A stretch of DNA of 64,000 nt, taken from positions 54,019 through 118,018 of the forward strand of contig WLIV01000009.1 of NCBI GenBank assembly GCA_009702045.1, read 5' to 3'. The first letter of the stretch is position 1, and each line of letters opens with the position of its first letter. The DNA is from Actinomycetota bacterium (GTDB lineage Bacteria; Actinomycetota; Acidimicrobiia; Acidimicrobiales; Ilumatobacteraceae). This document shows, one piece after another, positions 8,864 through 18,208 of this stretch. The notes beneath the pieces were generated by a model. It saw nothing but the letters and a program-made list of their open reading frames with translations. It had not been told where the DNA came from and did not search any database. The translations under genes were made by a program, and so were the position numbers.

Positions 8864-10372
8864 ATGAACATCGCTTCCTTCCTGCGTCTCTCCGCGCAGT
8901 GTCACCCCCAACGTCCGGCCCTCACCTGGCGTGGCACCACACTCGACTACCGCGAGTTCGATCGTCAGACGGCAGCGTTTGCGGAATGGCTGCATGAGAT
9001 CGGTGCCGCACCGCATCAGCGCATCGTGCTGTACCTCGACAACCGACCCGAGTTGATGGTCGCGATGTTCGGTGCGTTCCGCGCCGGTGCCACGGTGGTG
9101 CCGGTCAACTCGCGTCTCACGGTCGACGAGCTGTCGTTCCTCGTGGAGGACTGTGAGGCGCGGGTGCTGATCACTGACGCCGCACATGTCGAGGTGGCCC
9201 GCGCCAGTGCCGCGCCATACACGGTGGTGAAGGTCGCCGGTGAGGATCTCGACGAGGTGCTCGCCCGACCCGTCGTGAACTTCGAGCCGACCGACGTGGC
9301 CCCCGATTCGACTGCGTGGATCTTCTACACCTCGGGGACCACGGGTCGGCCGAAGGGTGCCGAACTCTCGCACGCAGTGCTGAACTTCGTGACGGTGTCG
9401 TGGCTGGCCGACCTCACCCCGATGGACGAGACCGACGTGACATTGCATGCTGCTCCGCTGAGCCACGGTGCCGGTTTCCATGCCATCGCGGCGACGGCTC
9501 GCGCCGCGCACCAGATCATTCCCGACGCGTTGAGCTTCGACCCCAAGGCGATTCTGCAGCTGATCAACGATGTCGGTGTCACCAACACGTGGCTGGTGCC
9601 CACCCAGATCGTGATGCTCACTGAAGCGGCCCCGGCAGATGTGTCGTTGCCCACGCTGCAGTACGTCGTGTACGGCGGGGCGCCGATCACACCGGCGGCG
9701 ATGCAGCGGGCGCTCGACACGTTCGGCCCCGTGTTCGTGCAGCTCTACGGTCAGGGCGAGACGCCGATGACCGCCACGGTGATGCGTCGACAGGACCACA
9801 CACCCGACATGCTTGGCAGCGCCGGTCGCCCACGTCCTGGTATCGAAGTGCGCATCGTGGACTCCGAGGGCAACACGTGCGCCCCCGATGTGCCGGGTGA
9901 GCTGGTCGTCGCTGGCGCCTCGGTGATGACCGGCTACTGGAAGCGCCCCGAGGCGACGGTGGAGACCATCAAGGACGGCTGGTTGTACACGGGCGATCTC
10001 GGCCGGATGTCCGCCGATGGTGTCGTCTGGTTGCTCGACCGGGCGAAGGACATGATCATCAGCGGCGGCTCGAACGTCTATGCGGTGGAGGTCGAGCATG
10101 TGCTCACCCAGCACCCGAGCGTCAAGGAGGTCGCGGTGATCGGCATTCCCGACGATCTGTGGGGCGAACTCGTGGTGGCCGTGGTCGTACCGCAGGATGG
10201 CGCCTCAGCCGGAGCCGACGCCAGTGGCCTGACTGCGTTCGCTCGTGAGACGCTCGCCGGCTACAAGATTCCGCGTCGCTACATCACCACCGACGCCTTG
10301 CCGCGCAACGCCTACGGCAAGGTACTCAAGCGCGAACTGCGCCGAGCGGTCGCTGACGGCGAACTGACCTGA
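8864..10372 (+). CDS. AMP-forming acyl-CoA synthetase (ligase)
   Basis: 502 residues of the ANL superfamily. The P-loop-like motif FYTSGTTGRPKG is at residues 154-165, the adenylate-binding YGQGE segment lies near residue 295, YTGDLG near 370, and the C-terminal domain carries the catalytic Lys in RNAYGKVLKRELR. It activates a carboxylic acid to acyl-AMP and then acyl-CoA. Its length and sequence suit medium-chain or aromatic acids. It follows the pseudo-receiver regulator after 22 bp with a TGAGG ribosome binding site, so the pair is probably one operon. Confidence 0.85.
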   Translation: MNIASFLRLSAQCHPQRPALTWRGTTLDYREFDRQTAAFAEWLHEIGAAPHQRIVLYLDNRPELMVAMFGAFRAGATVVPVNSRLTVDELSFLVEDCEARVLITDAAHVEVARASAAPYTVVKVAGEDLDEVLARPVVNFEPTDVAPDSTAWIFYTSGTTGRPKGAELSHAVLNFVTVSWLADLTPMDETDVTLHAAPLSHGAGFHAIAATARAAHQIIPDALSFDPKAILQLINDVGVTNTWLVPTQIVMLTEAAPADVSLPTLQYVVYGGAPITPAAMQRALDTFGPVFVQLYGQGETPMTATVMRRQDHTPDMLGSAGRPRPGIEVRIVDSEGNTCAPDVPGELVVAGASVMTGYWKRPEATVETIKDGWLYTGDLGRMSADGVVWLLDRAKDMIISGGSNVYAVEVEHVLTQHPSVKEVAVIGIPDDLWGELVVAVVVPQDGASAGADASGLTAFARETLAGYKIPRRYITTDALPRNAYGKVLKRELRRAVADGELT

Positions 10373-10384
10373 CCCCATACCAAC

Positions 10385-10425
10385 GTCGGCGTTCAGGTCC
10401 GGACAGGTCTCACCTGAACGCCGAC
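10385..10425. terminator. Bidirectional hairpin between convergent genes
   Basis: A perfect 14-bp stem (GTCGGCGTTCAGGT at 10385-10398 with its complement at 10412-10425) encloses a 13-nt loop. It sits between the ligase stop at 10372 and the amidohydrolase stop at 10439 and could terminate both. The left arm runs into CCGG, as in the longer palindromes at 18209 and 49976. Confidence 0.55.
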
Positions 10426-10438
10426 TTGGGGGGGCGAG

Positions 10439-11584
10439 TTAGGCGACGAGCGCGGCGGGCTCGCCGACCTCGGGGAACAGTTCCAGGAACGCACCGCGGG
10501 TGATGCGGTAGGTGGTGGCTGCACCGACACCGTCGAACAGGTGGTGCAGCGTCTCCTGGGTGTGGCCGAAGGTGCCTTCCATGTGCGGATAATCGCTGCC
10601 GAACATCACGTTCTGGTAGCCCATCGCGGTGCACGCAGCGATCGCCGTCTCATCGTGCTGGAAGCTGGCGTAGACCTGGCTGAACAGGATCTCCTTGGGC
10701 GACCGGCTCAGCTTGGGGCGCACCATCATCTGGTGCTGGCGGTACCCCTCCATCATCCGGTCGGCCAGGAACGGCACCCACGTGGCGCCGCCTTCGGAGA
10801 CCAGCACCTTGAGGTCGGGATGACGATCGAGCGCACCCGAGGCGACCATCTTCATCGCCGCGCGTTGGCCGGAGAATGTGGTCTCGGTGTAGTTCAGCAC
10901 CGCGCCGCCAGGGCCGCGGTAGCTGACGCCGACCTGTTCGCCGGCGACGTAGTCGATCGGGTCGGTGCCGATGTGGAACGCGACCACCATGTTGGCGGCT
11001 TCGCAGGCGGCCCAGAACGGCTCCCAGTCGTCGTAGTTGTAGTCGCGAGTGATCGCCGGGGGAGTGGTGGGCAAGAACACTGCACGGAAGCCCATCTGAG
11101 CAGTGCGCTCGACCTCGTCGACCGCGTCTTGGATGGACAGCATGCTGACCTGAGCGGTGGGGACGAGGCGCGGTGAGCGGCGCAGGATCTGGTCGAGTGC
11201 CCAGTCGTTGCTGACCTTGCTGGCTTCACGGACGGCCTCGGGTGTGCGGAACATCGAGTTCCACATTCCCAGTGACGGGAACACGACCTCGCCCCAGATG
11301 CCCTCCTGGTCGAGATCGGGGAGGCGCTTGGACACGTCGCTGTGTCCGGGAGCCTGCCCAGACTTCTCGAAGAACTCCAACTGGGCTGCGCCGGGCAGCC
11401 TGCGGCGAAAACTCTGACCGTCGACGAACACGGTCTCGTGGGTGCCGTCAGCATCCTTCTCGCTACGCGGCATCAACTCGGCGAGGTGCGCCGGCAGGCT
11501 CGTCTGCCACAGGTCGGCGGGCTCGATGAAGTGCGAGTCGCCGGAGTTGGACCAGATCTTGTTGGCGGTGGCAGCGGGAGTCAT
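10439..11584 (-). CDS. Amidohydrolase-2 family (ACMSD-like) metal-dependent hydrolase/decarboxylase
   Basis: 381 residues from ATG 11584 (GTG 11590 is an alternative). Features of the ACMSD-like TIM barrel are visible: an N-terminal SGDSHFIEP where the family has a metal-binding region, FHIG near residue 180 supplying a His, SEGGATWVPFLADR, and the C-terminal FGSDYPHMEGTF with the conserved Asp. Members decarboxylate or hydrolyse cyclic or aromatic carboxylates; long proteins of this sort are common in actinobacterial catabolic clusters. It is divergent from a TetR gene at 11703, which may regulate it. The exact substrate is unknown. Confidence 0.78.
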   Translation of the reverse strand: MTPAATANKIWSNSGDSHFIEPADLWQTSLPAHLAELMPRSEKDADGTHETVFVDGQSFRRRLPGAAQLEFFEKSGQAPGHSDVSKRLPDLDQEGIWGEVVFPSLGMWNSMFRTPEAVREASKVSNDWALDQILRRSPRLVPTAQVSMLSIQDAVDEVERTAQMGFRAVFLPTTPPAITRDYNYDDWEPFWAACEAANMVVAFHIGTDPIDYVAGEQVGVSYRGPGGAVLNYTETTFSGQRAAMKMVASGALDRHPDLKVLVSEGGATWVPFLADRMMEGYRQHQMMVRPKLSRSPKEILFSQVYASFQHDETAIAACTAMGYQNVMFGSDYPHMEGTFGHTQETLHHLFDGVGAATTYRITRGAFLELFPEVGEPAALVA

Positions 11585-11690
11585 CTGCACAGCGTACGTT
11601 GCCTCGACGAAATATGATAGTCACGCTTTCAAATAGCTGGAAACCGTGGTGAGCAGCACCGCTGGCAGCGGCTTCGCCCTGCTGAGGACC

Positions 11691-11702
11691 TAGATTTGTC
11701 GT
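11691..11702 (+). promoter_or_regulatory. Predicted leaderless promoter (-10 TAGATT)
   Basis: TAGATT at 11691-11696 is 6 nt before ATG 11703, with no ribosome binding site. This supports 11703 as the start of the TetR gene. Confidence 0.5.
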
Positions 11703-12290
11703 ATGTCGCCTGCCGCGCCGGTCACTCACACCGACCCTCGGTCGGCGCGTACGCGGGTCGTGGTGCTGGCGGCTGCGGCGAAGGTGATCGCCGAGGAGGG
11801 CGCTGGGGCGGTCACCCATCAACACGTCGCCGAACGGGCAGGGGTCGGCCGGGCCACGATGTACCGCCACTGGCCCACGGCTGCCGACCTGCTCTACGAG
11901 GCACTCGCCGAGGTGGAGGCACCGCTGTTCCGCCATAGTGCGGGCCCGTTCCTGCCATGGTTGCGCGCTGAGCTGCGCCGTATTGCCACCGAATTCGGTC
12001 AGCCCCAGAGCATGCAGTTCGCCGCCGCGTTGATGAGCCGCGTGCAGTTCGACTCAGCAGCGGCGGCGCTGCGCGATCGATTGGTGGCGCGCTCGCAGGC
12101 GCCGCTGATCGCTGCGGTGCAACGCGCCGTCCGTGACGGTGAGCTCACCGGTGCGCCACCGCCCGGCGACCTGCTGGCAGCCCTCGTCGGGCCGTTGCAG
12201 TTCCGGGCAATGTCGGAGGGTCGGCCGATGTCGAGCGAGTTCGTCGACGCAGTGATCGATGGTGCGTTCGGTAAGTACCTGCCGACGTGA
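11703..12290 (+). CDS. TetR-family transcriptional regulator
   Basis: 195 residues. The N-terminal helix-turn-helix is clear: RTRVVVLAAAAKVIAEEGAGAVTHQHVAERAGVGRATMYRHWPT spans about residues 14-57 (the key recognition helix is VGRATMYRHW). The C-terminal helical domain contains a TetR_C-like effector pocket and no recognisable specific signature. It is divergent from the amidohydrolase gene (118 bp between starts) and convergent with the P450/ferredoxin operon, so it may control one or both. Effector unknown. Confidence 0.85.
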   Translation: MSPAAPVTHTDPRSARTRVVVLAAAAKVIAEEGAGAVTHQHVAERAGVGRATMYRHWPTAADLLYEALAEVEAPLFRHSAGPFLPWLRAELRRIATEFGQPQSMQFAAALMSRVQFDSAAAALRDRLVARSQAPLIAAVQRAVRDGELTGAPPPGDLLAALVGPLQFRAMSEGRPMSSEFVDAVIDGAFGKYLPT

Positions 12291-12325
12291 TCAGGGATTG
12301 GTGACGACGCGCTTGGGGCGCAGGG

Positions 12326-12523
12326 TCAGTCGTCGACCAGCGTGATCGCCCGTTCGGGACAGGCGGCGACGGCTCGTTGCGCTGCGGCGACCTGTTCGGG
12401 AGCGAGCGTGCCGTCGCCGAGCACGTAGCCGTGGCCGAACTCGTCGTCGCCGAACAGTTCGGGGACGAGGGCGTAACAGCGTCCGTGGCCGGTGCACAGA
12501 TCGGGGTTCTGGACGACCTTCAC
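12326..12523 (-). CDS. Single-cluster ferredoxin of the CxxHxxC...CP type (P450 redox partner)
   Basis: 65 residues from GTG 12523. The cluster motif is CTGHGRC near the N-terminus with a third Cys in ACPERA, so the position normally filled by the second of four Cys is His. Such ferredoxins in mycobacteria carry [3Fe-4S] clusters and donate electrons to P450s encoded beside them. The GTG start overlaps the P450 stop by four bases (GTGA), which fixes the start and implies translational coupling. It ends about 35 bp from the convergent TetR gene, with no terminator seen. Confidence 0.88.
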   Translation of the reverse strand: MKVVQNPDLCTGHGRCYALVPELFGDDEFGHGYVLGDGTLAPEQVAAAQRAVAACPERAITLVDD

Positions 12524-13701
12524 TTGACGGCTCCTGCATCCCACGTGAGGTGGACGGAGTTGAGGTGCAGCGTTCCGGCGGGCCATGTGCATGCCGGTTG
12601 GGTGCCTGGAGCCAGGCTGAATTCGGGCAGCGCGTTCATGACCTCCTCCAGCATCAGCTTCAGTTCTCGGCGGGCGAGGTGCGAGCCGAGGCAGCGGTGA
12701 ATGCCGCCACCGAAGGAGAGGTGGCCACGGTCTGCATTGTCGACGTCGACGTCGTCGGCGATCGGCCGCTCTTCACGGTTGGCGGAGCCGAGCACCAGGA
12801 AGGCGAAGGCGCCGGCGGGGATCTTGACCCCGCACACCTCGGTGTCTGAGAGCGTCACTCGGGGTGTCATCGGTGCCGGCAACTCCAGGCGCAGGATCTC
12901 CTCGATCACCTTGCCGCCGAGGTCGGGGTTGTCTCGGACCTGGCGCTGCAGTTCGGGTCGCTGGGCCAAGTGATACAGCAGGAACGAGATCGAGGCGGTG
13001 ACCGTGTCGAGACCGGCGATCACGAACAGGAAGCACAGGCCGAGCACTTCCTCGTCCGTCCAGGCGTCGTCGCCTGTCAGCGCCAGCACTGCGCTGAGCG
13101 AGTCGTTGCTGGGGTTGGCGCGCTTCTCGGTGATGTAGCCCTGCAGGTAACCGAACAGGTTCATGGCCGCGTTGACCTGCTGCTCGTCCATGTCGGCGGG
13201 GTTCATCCCCGAGGCCTGAATGATGGCCTCGGTCCATTCGATGAACGTGTCGCGGTCCTTCAACGGCATACCGAACAGGGTGAGGATCACGCTCGTCGGA
13301 TACAGCGAGCCGAGGTCGCGGACGACTTCGCATTCACCGCGGTGCTTGAACGCGTCGACGAGTTCGCGCACCTGGCGACGTAGCTCCGGTTCGAGCGGGG
13401 TGACGACGCGCGGCGCGAACATCGGATCGAGGATGCGCCGGTAGCGGATCTGCGCCGGCGGGTCGACCGCAATCGGAATCAGGGGGACAGGGCTACCCAG
13501 CGACTCGAACGCCTTTGCCGAGCTGAAGATCTCGGGGTGCTGATGGGCGAAGCGGATCGCCGCGATGCTGGTGAGGTACCAGACGCCATCGCGCTCGTAG
13601 ACCTCGCCGGGCTCGGTGAAGTACTTCCAGCCGAGCGCGCGGTCGAGTTGTAGCGGCGCAGCGCTACGGAAGGGCTGTGGGTCGTTGAGGACGTCCGTCA
13701 T
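12520..13701 (-). CDS. Cytochrome P450 (bacterial class I, ferredoxin-coupled)
   Basis: 393 residues. The I-helix AGLDTV is at 229-234 with the acid-alcohol pair kept, the ExxR motif EILR at 268-271, and the heme loop FGGGIHRCLG at 330-339 with Cys 337 as axial ligand. It is a soluble oxygenase that inserts one oxygen atom into an organic substrate. It is translationally coupled to the ferredoxin at 12326-12523. An AGGAGA sequence about 12 nt before ATG 13701 is the likely ribosome binding site. Position beside the DapB-like dehydrogenase suggests the same pathway. The substrate class cannot be read with confidence. Confidence 0.92.
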   Translation of the reverse strand: MTDVLNDPQPFRSAAPLQLDRALGWKYFTEPGEVYERDGVWYLTSIAAIRFAHQHPEIFSSAKAFESLGSPVPLIPIAVDPPAQIRYRRILDPMFAPRVVTPLEPELRRQVRELVDAFKHRGECEVVRDLGSLYPTSVILTLFGMPLKDRDTFIEWTEAIIQASGMNPADMDEQQVNAAMNLFGYLQGYITEKRANPSNDSLSAVLALTGDDAWTDEEVLGLCFLFVIAGLDTVTASISFLLYHLAQRPELQRQVRDNPDLGGKVIEEILRLELPAPMTPRVTLSDTEVCGVKIPAGAFAFLVLGSANREERPIADDVDVDNADRGHLSFGGGIHRCLGSHLARRELKLMLEEVMNALPEFSLAPGTQPACTWPAGTLHLNSVHLTWDAGAVK

Positions 13702-13768
13702 GGCGTGAGTTTGTCTCCTGTCGTGTTGTGGGTCAAATTGTCTCAGAGGGTTCGTCGGAGCATCTCGT

Positions 13769-14833
13769 TCAGCCGAAGCGGCCGCGGCCGGTGATCACCG
13801 GCAGATCAAACACCGACTTCACACCGGGTTCGGCCGCCACCACCGACGGGATCGCGTTGATCGCCCGCATGGCAGTGATCGCCCAGCCGCCCGTGAGGTG
13901 CCCGCCGGTCTCGCTGGAGAACTCGAGCTCGCAGTCGAGTCGCGGTTCGCCCTCGATGATGATGCGGTACCCGTCACCGCGGAGCGGCCGCGGCCAATTA
14001 GGTGCCAAATCGTGGCGGGCGCGGGTGACATGGGCGACCGAGATCAGGTTCTTGCCGTCCTTCATGCCAGCGATCTCGAAGCGCATTCCGGCGATGGTGC
14101 CCTGTTCGATGACGCGGCCCTGGTACTCGAACGTCTCGGGGGAGGGCAGCATCTCGTGGCTGACGGCGATCTCGTCCAGCGTGACGCCGAGTTGCTCCGC
14201 CATCATCGAGATCGCGTTCCCCCACGTGACGCGCAGGCCGTCGGGATGCACCAGTGGCGTGACCGTGTTGGTCGGCAGGCCGAAACCGACCTGTTCGAAC
14301 GCGACCATGTCGCTCTGCTGGCCCGACTCGTAGGTGGCCATCTCGAAGATGCGGATGCCGTCGATGCGGCGACCGCAGCCGCTGAGGACGATCGGCATGA
14401 AGTCGCTGAACACGCCCGGGTCGATGCCGGTGGAGAACAGCGTGGTGCCTCCCTCTTGGCACGCGGCGTTCAGCTTGGCCAGCACGTCGGGTCGTGCGCC
14501 TGCCGGGTTGATCAGGGCTCCGACCGAAGTGGTGACGATGTTCGCGCCGCTGGCGAGGATCATCGCGAACTCTTCGATCGTCGCCTTCAACCGACCGTGG
14601 GTGGTGTTGAAGTAGGCGACCACGGCTGGTTCTAGGGCGAGCGCCTCCTCCAGCGACTGGATCGCCACCAACCCGATCGGTGGGCGCCCGACCAACTCGC
14701 CGGCATCGCGCCCGACCTTGTCGTCGCTGTGCACGACGACCGCCACCAACTCGGTGTCGGGGTGGTCGAGCACGGCCATGATGCCCTGCTGACCGACGAG
14801 ACCAGTCCCCACACACACGACACGAATCGACAT
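13769..14833 (-). CDS. DapB-like NAD(P)-dependent dehydrogenase (dihydrodipicolinate reductase-like)
   Basis: 354 residues from ATG 14833, chosen over an upstream ATG at 14851 because a GGGGG ribosome binding site sits at the right distance. The N-terminal Rossmann motif is VVCVGTGLVGQQGI at about residues 4-17. The remainder resembles 2,4-diaminopentanoate dehydrogenase and mycobacterial dihydrodipicolinate reductase-like proteins found in catabolic clusters, not the lysine-pathway DapB, which is about 250 residues. The region with STGIDPGVFSDFMPIVLSG is typical of this long subfamily. A TACAGT -10 box lies at 14861-14866 on the minus strand. It reads toward the P450 and its reaction is unknown. 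Confidence 0.7.
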   Translation of the reverse strand: MSIRVVCVGTGLVGQQGIMAVLDHPDTELVAVVVHSDDKVGRDAGELVGRPPIGLVAIQSLEEALALEPAVVAYFNTTHGRLKATIEEFAMILASGANIVTTSVGALINPAGARPDVLAKLNAACQEGGTTLFSTGIDPGVFSDFMPIVLSGCGRRIDGIRIFEMATYESGQQSDMVAFEQVGFGLPTNTVTPLVHPDGLRVTWGNAISMMAEQLGVTLDEIAVSHEMLPSPETFEYQGRVIEQGTIAGMRFEIAGMKDGKNLISVAHVTRARHDLAPNWPRPLRGDGYRIIIEGEPRLDCELEFSSETGGHLTGGWAITAMRAINAIPSVVAAEPGVKSVFDLPVITGRGRFG

Positions 14834-14899
14834 GACGAACCCCCAGGACAACGTGTGAGCACTGTAGGACGCCGGGTGATCAAGCGAGAAGCTGTGAGC

Positions 14900-14914
14900 G
14901 AGAACGATATTCTC
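14900..14914. promoter_or_regulatory. Candidate operator GAGAA-N5-TTCTC in a divergent promoter region
   Basis: A perfect 5-bp inverted repeat lies in the gap between the DapB-like gene (minus) and the SDR/CoA-transferase operon (plus), upstream of a TAGCTT box at 14934-14939. It may be bound by a regulator of both. The short arms limit confidence. Confidence 0.3.
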
Positions 14915-14981
14915 ACGTGATCTCCCGGTGGACTAGCTTCACCTGGTCGGGGTCGGGGGACCCCGCTGGAGGGGAGTCGCT

Positions 14982-15770
14982 GTGAGCAACGACATGCTGG
15001 GCAAGGTCGTGATCGTCACCGGTGCCAGTCGCGGGATCGGTAAGCAGGTCGCGATCGAACTCGGGCGGCGTGGCGCCACCGTGGTGGTGGCGGCACGTAC
15101 GGTCGAGCAGCGCAAGAGCCTGCCGGGCACGATCGGCGAGACGGTCGCGGCCATCGAAGCCGTCGGCGGCACGGCACTCGCAGTGCAGGCCGATATGGGC
15201 AGCGAGGACGACCTGCTGCGTCTGGTGGCGACGACCCTGGAGGCATTCGGCCGGATCGATGTGTTGGTGAACAACGCCGCGGCCACCTCCGGCCGCGCAT
15301 GGGGTGCGCCGCTGCTGGAACTCAGTCGTACGGACTGGCAGCAGCAGTTCGATGTCAACCTGAACGCACCATTCACGCTCACCAAGGCCGTCGCCCCGGT
15401 CATGGCCGCGCTCGGCGGAGGGCGAGTCATCAACGTCACCACCGGCCACCACGGTGGCGTGGACTACGAACCGGCCCCGGGTATCCCCGTGCCGCTGGCG
15501 TACCCCTCCAGCAAGTCGGCGCTCGACACGTTCTGCAACCTGGTGTCCGGTGAGCTCAAGCGGATGGGCATCTCTATTGTCAACGTCAACCCCGGCTTCG
15601 TGCGTACCGAGATGGTCGACCTGATGGAGCAGAAGGGTGTCGATGCCAGCGCCTCGATCTCGATCACCATTCCCACGAAGGTGCTGTGCCACATGGCCAT
15701 GTGTGACGACCCGATGCAGTACACCGGCTCGGTCATCCAGGCTGAGGAAATGATCGAGGAGTTGAACTGA
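14982..15770 (+). CDS. Short-chain dehydrogenase/reductase (SDR)
   Basis: 262 residues from GTG 14982 with a strong GGAGGGGAG ribosome binding site. The cofactor motif TGASRGIG is at residues 13-20, NNAA follows near 92, and the catalytic YxxxK is in AYPSSKSALD. The residue at the usual catalytic Ser position lies in VTTGHHGGVDYEP, which is atypical. It probably oxidises or reduces a hydroxyacyl or ring alcohol intermediate. The stop is followed one base later by the ATG of the CoA-transferase, so the two form an operon. Confidence 0.85.
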   Translation: MSNDMLGKVVIVTGASRGIGKQVAIELGRRGATVVVAARTVEQRKSLPGTIGETVAAIEAVGGTALAVQADMGSEDDLLRLVATTLEAFGRIDVLVNNAAATSGRAWGAPLLELSRTDWQQQFDVNLNAPFTLTKAVAPVMAALGGGRVINVTTGHHGGVDYEPAPGIPVPLAYPSSKSALDTFCNLVSGELKRMGISIVNVNPGFVRTEMVDLMEQKGVDASASISITIPTKVLCHMAMCDDPMQYTGSVIQAEEMIEELN

Positions 15771-15771
15771 C

Positions 15772-18201
15772 ATGACTGCATTGCAGGGTTTGCGAGTGCT
15801 CGACCTGTCGCCGCACCGCATCGGCGCGCAGATCAGCCAACTGTTCGCCGATTTCGGTGCTGAGGTCATCTGGGTGGAGCCGCCGGGTGGCGCTCGCATT
15901 CGTGAGGAATCGGCGTTTCCGTTCTGGGGTCGTGGCAAGCAGAGCCTCGTCGCCGATCTGCGTGTCGAAGCCGACCGTGCGGTGGTGCGCACGCTCGCCG
16001 AGGGTGCCGATGTGTTCATCGAGACCAACCGGCCGGGCTCGCTCGATCAGTGGGGCCTGGGCTACGCGGCGCTGAAGGCCGTCAACCCGCGTCTCGTCTA
16101 CGTGTCGGTGTCGTCGTTCGGCAGCGTCGGACCGTACGTCGATCTCAAGGACTACGAGCCGTTGGTGCACGCGAAGCTCGGCGTCATGCAGGCGTTCCGG
16201 CGCATGTCGCCGATCGATGCACCCCCGTACGTGTCGGTGCCGTGGTGCTCGTTCCCGGCCAGCCAAGTGGCGTTGCATGGTGCGCTGGCGTCGCTGTACG
16301 CACGTGAGCACACTGGTGTCGGGCAGCATGTCGAGACGTCCATGGCGCAGGCCTATCCCACGCTCGACACTTGGAGTTGGTTCGAGTACCTCATCGATCA
16401 GCGGTGGCCAGACGCGTATACGCGTGTGAACAACTTCGATGACGATGACGTCCCTGTGGGAGCGTTCCCGTTCTTGTTGCTCGTGGCGCTCACCAAGGAC
16501 GGTCGTTGGCTGCAATTCGCCTCAGTGTCCCCGCGCCTGTTCCAGGCGGCGATGAAGGCACTCGGCCTCGACTGGATGTTCACCGATCCGAAGTGGGCCG
16601 GACTTCCGGTGTTCGAGGATCAGGCGCGCCGTCTCGAACTCTGGTCACTGATGCACGAGGCGGCCCGCACCAAGACGTTGGCCGAATGGCAGCAGGTCTT
16701 TGACGAGGACCCCAACGTCTTCGCCGAACAGTTCCGCATCGGCCAGCGCGTGCTCGACCATCCGCAACTGGTCGCCGACGGCATGGTCGCCGACATCGTC
16801 GACGATGAGCGCGGTCCCGTACACCAGCCTGCTCCGATCGTGCGGATGTACAACACGCCCGCCCAGCTCGGGAAGTCTGCGCCGCGTCTCGGCACCATGT
16901 CCGCAGATCAGGCCGCGTGGTCGACTCCGGACGCCCCGGTGGCGTCCGTCCTGCATGCGCCCGCGCGACCGCTGCTCGATGGCGTCAGCATCGTGGAGTT
17001 CGGGACGATGTTTGCCGCTCCGAACGCGACGCGCATGCTCGCCGATCTCGGTGCGCACGTGGTCCATATCGAAGAGCTTGAGGGCGACGGCATCCGCATG
17101 CTGATCCCGTTCCCCGAGGCGGGCGGCGCAGCGGTGATGCAGGGGAAAGAGAGTCTGTGCGTTGATCTGCAGACGGACGAAGGCCGCCAGATCGTGTACG
17201 GCCTGATCGCTTCGGCTGATGTCGTCGTGCAGGCCTTCCGTGCAGGTGTGGCCGAACGGTTGGGCTTCGGCTACGAGAAGGTCAAGGCAATCCGTCCGGA
17301 CGTCGTGTACCTCAACGCACCGGGATACGGCACGAATCTGCCGTACGGTCAGCGGCCGGCGTACGCGCCCAGTATCGGCGCGGCGGTCGGCATCCCACTG
17401 GCGAACACGGCGGGTCTCGCACCTGAACGTGCCGACCTCACGCTGGAGGAAATTCAGCAGGCCGCGCGGCTGCTCACCGTCGGCGCGATGACCTCGTCCG
17501 CGCAGGCTGATGGCTTCGCCGCGCTGGGTGTGGCGACGGCAATCCTCACTGGACTGCTGGCCCGTGAGCGCGGCGCTGGTGGCCAGGAGATGCTGACCAC
17601 GATGCTCAACACGGGCGCCCACGCGATGTCGGAGCAGATCGTGGAGTACCCGGGTTGTATGCCGCGCCTGAACCCCGACCCGGAGTTGAAGGGAATCAAC
17701 GCCGTGTACCGCGTCTATCGGGCGTCGGCAGGCTTCGTGTTCCTCGCGGCCCCGATCGAGTCGGAGTGGGCCGACCTGGTGCTAGCGCTGCAGCCGTACA
17801 TCGACCTCTCAGCGGATCATCGCTTCACCACGGTGGCCGGTCGTCGGCACAACGATGCCGCGCTGGGCGAGGTGCTGGAGGGTGTGTTCGCCACTCGTAC
17901 GGATGAGCAATGGGAGCACGAGCTGCGTGCCGCGAATGTCTCGTGCGTTGCGATCTCGCAGCAGGCTCCAGAGCCGAACCTGCTCGGCGAGCTGGGTCAG
18001 GCGTGCGGCTTCATCACCACGGTGAACCATCCGACGTTCGACGATCACCCGCGTATGAACGGCTTCATGCGCCTGTCCGATGCACCGCTCACGATCAAGG
18101 GTGGAGTGCTTGCCGGTCAGCAGACCGATGAGATTCTGACCGGGTTGGGGATCGGAGCCGAGGCGATCGCCGACCTTCGCGCCCGCAAGATCGTCGGCTG
18201 A
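15772..18201 (+). CDS. Double-domain family III CoA-transferase (CaiB/BaiF)
   Basis: 809 residues, about twice the normal 400 of family III CoA-transferases. The first half opens with LRVLDLSPHRIGAQISQLFADFGA and the second, from about residue 400, with VSIVEFGTMFAAPNATRMLADLGA, the equivalent opening segment, so the protein is a tandem fusion of two CaiB-like domains. Normal enzymes are interlocked dimers with an active-site Asp forming a glutamyl/aspartyl-CoA intermediate; a fused dimer can have one working and one structural half. It moves CoA between carboxylic acids. A paralog of the same length is at 54923-57379. It is co-transcribed with the SDR at 14982. Confidence 0.88.
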   Translation: MTALQGLRVLDLSPHRIGAQISQLFADFGAEVIWVEPPGGARIREESAFPFWGRGKQSLVADLRVEADRAVVRTLAEGADVFIETNRPGSLDQWGLGYAALKAVNPRLVYVSVSSFGSVGPYVDLKDYEPLVHAKLGVMQAFRRMSPIDAPPYVSVPWCSFPASQVALHGALASLYAREHTGVGQHVETSMAQAYPTLDTWSWFEYLIDQRWPDAYTRVNNFDDDDVPVGAFPFLLLVALTKDGRWLQFASVSPRLFQAAMKALGLDWMFTDPKWAGLPVFEDQARRLELWSLMHEAARTKTLAEWQQVFDEDPNVFAEQFRIGQRVLDHPQLVADGMVADIVDDERGPVHQPAPIVRMYNTPAQLGKSAPRLGTMSADQAAWSTPDAPVASVLHAPARPLLDGVSIVEFGTMFAAPNATRMLADLGAHVVHIEELEGDGIRMLIPFPEAGGAAVMQGKESLCVDLQTDEGRQIVYGLIASADVVVQAFRAGVAERLGFGYEKVKAIRPDVVYLNAPGYGTNLPYGQRPAYAPSIGAAVGIPLANTAGLAPERADLTLEEIQQAARLLTVGAMTSSAQADGFAALGVATAILTGLLARERGAGGQEMLTTMLNTGAHAMSEQIVEYPGCMPRLNPDPELKGINAVYRVYRASAGFVFLAAPIESEWADLVLALQPYIDLSADHRFTTVAGRRHNDAALGEVLEGVFATRTDEQWEHELRAANVSCVAISQQAPEPNLLGELGQACGFITTVNHPTFDDHPRMNGFMRLSDAPLTIKGGVLAGQQTDEILTGLGIGAEAIADLRARKIVG

Positions 18202-18208
18202 CCGCGCA

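Noticed and set aside
8342..10114. A 590-codon minus-strand frame opposite the regulator and ligase genes
   Set aside because: Shadow frame; it crosses the boundary of two coupled genes and has no recognisable domain.
12326..12592. A longer ferredoxin starting upstream of 12523
   Set aside because: The extra part overlaps the P450 coding region, while GTG 12523 gives a normal-size ferredoxin coupled by GTGA.
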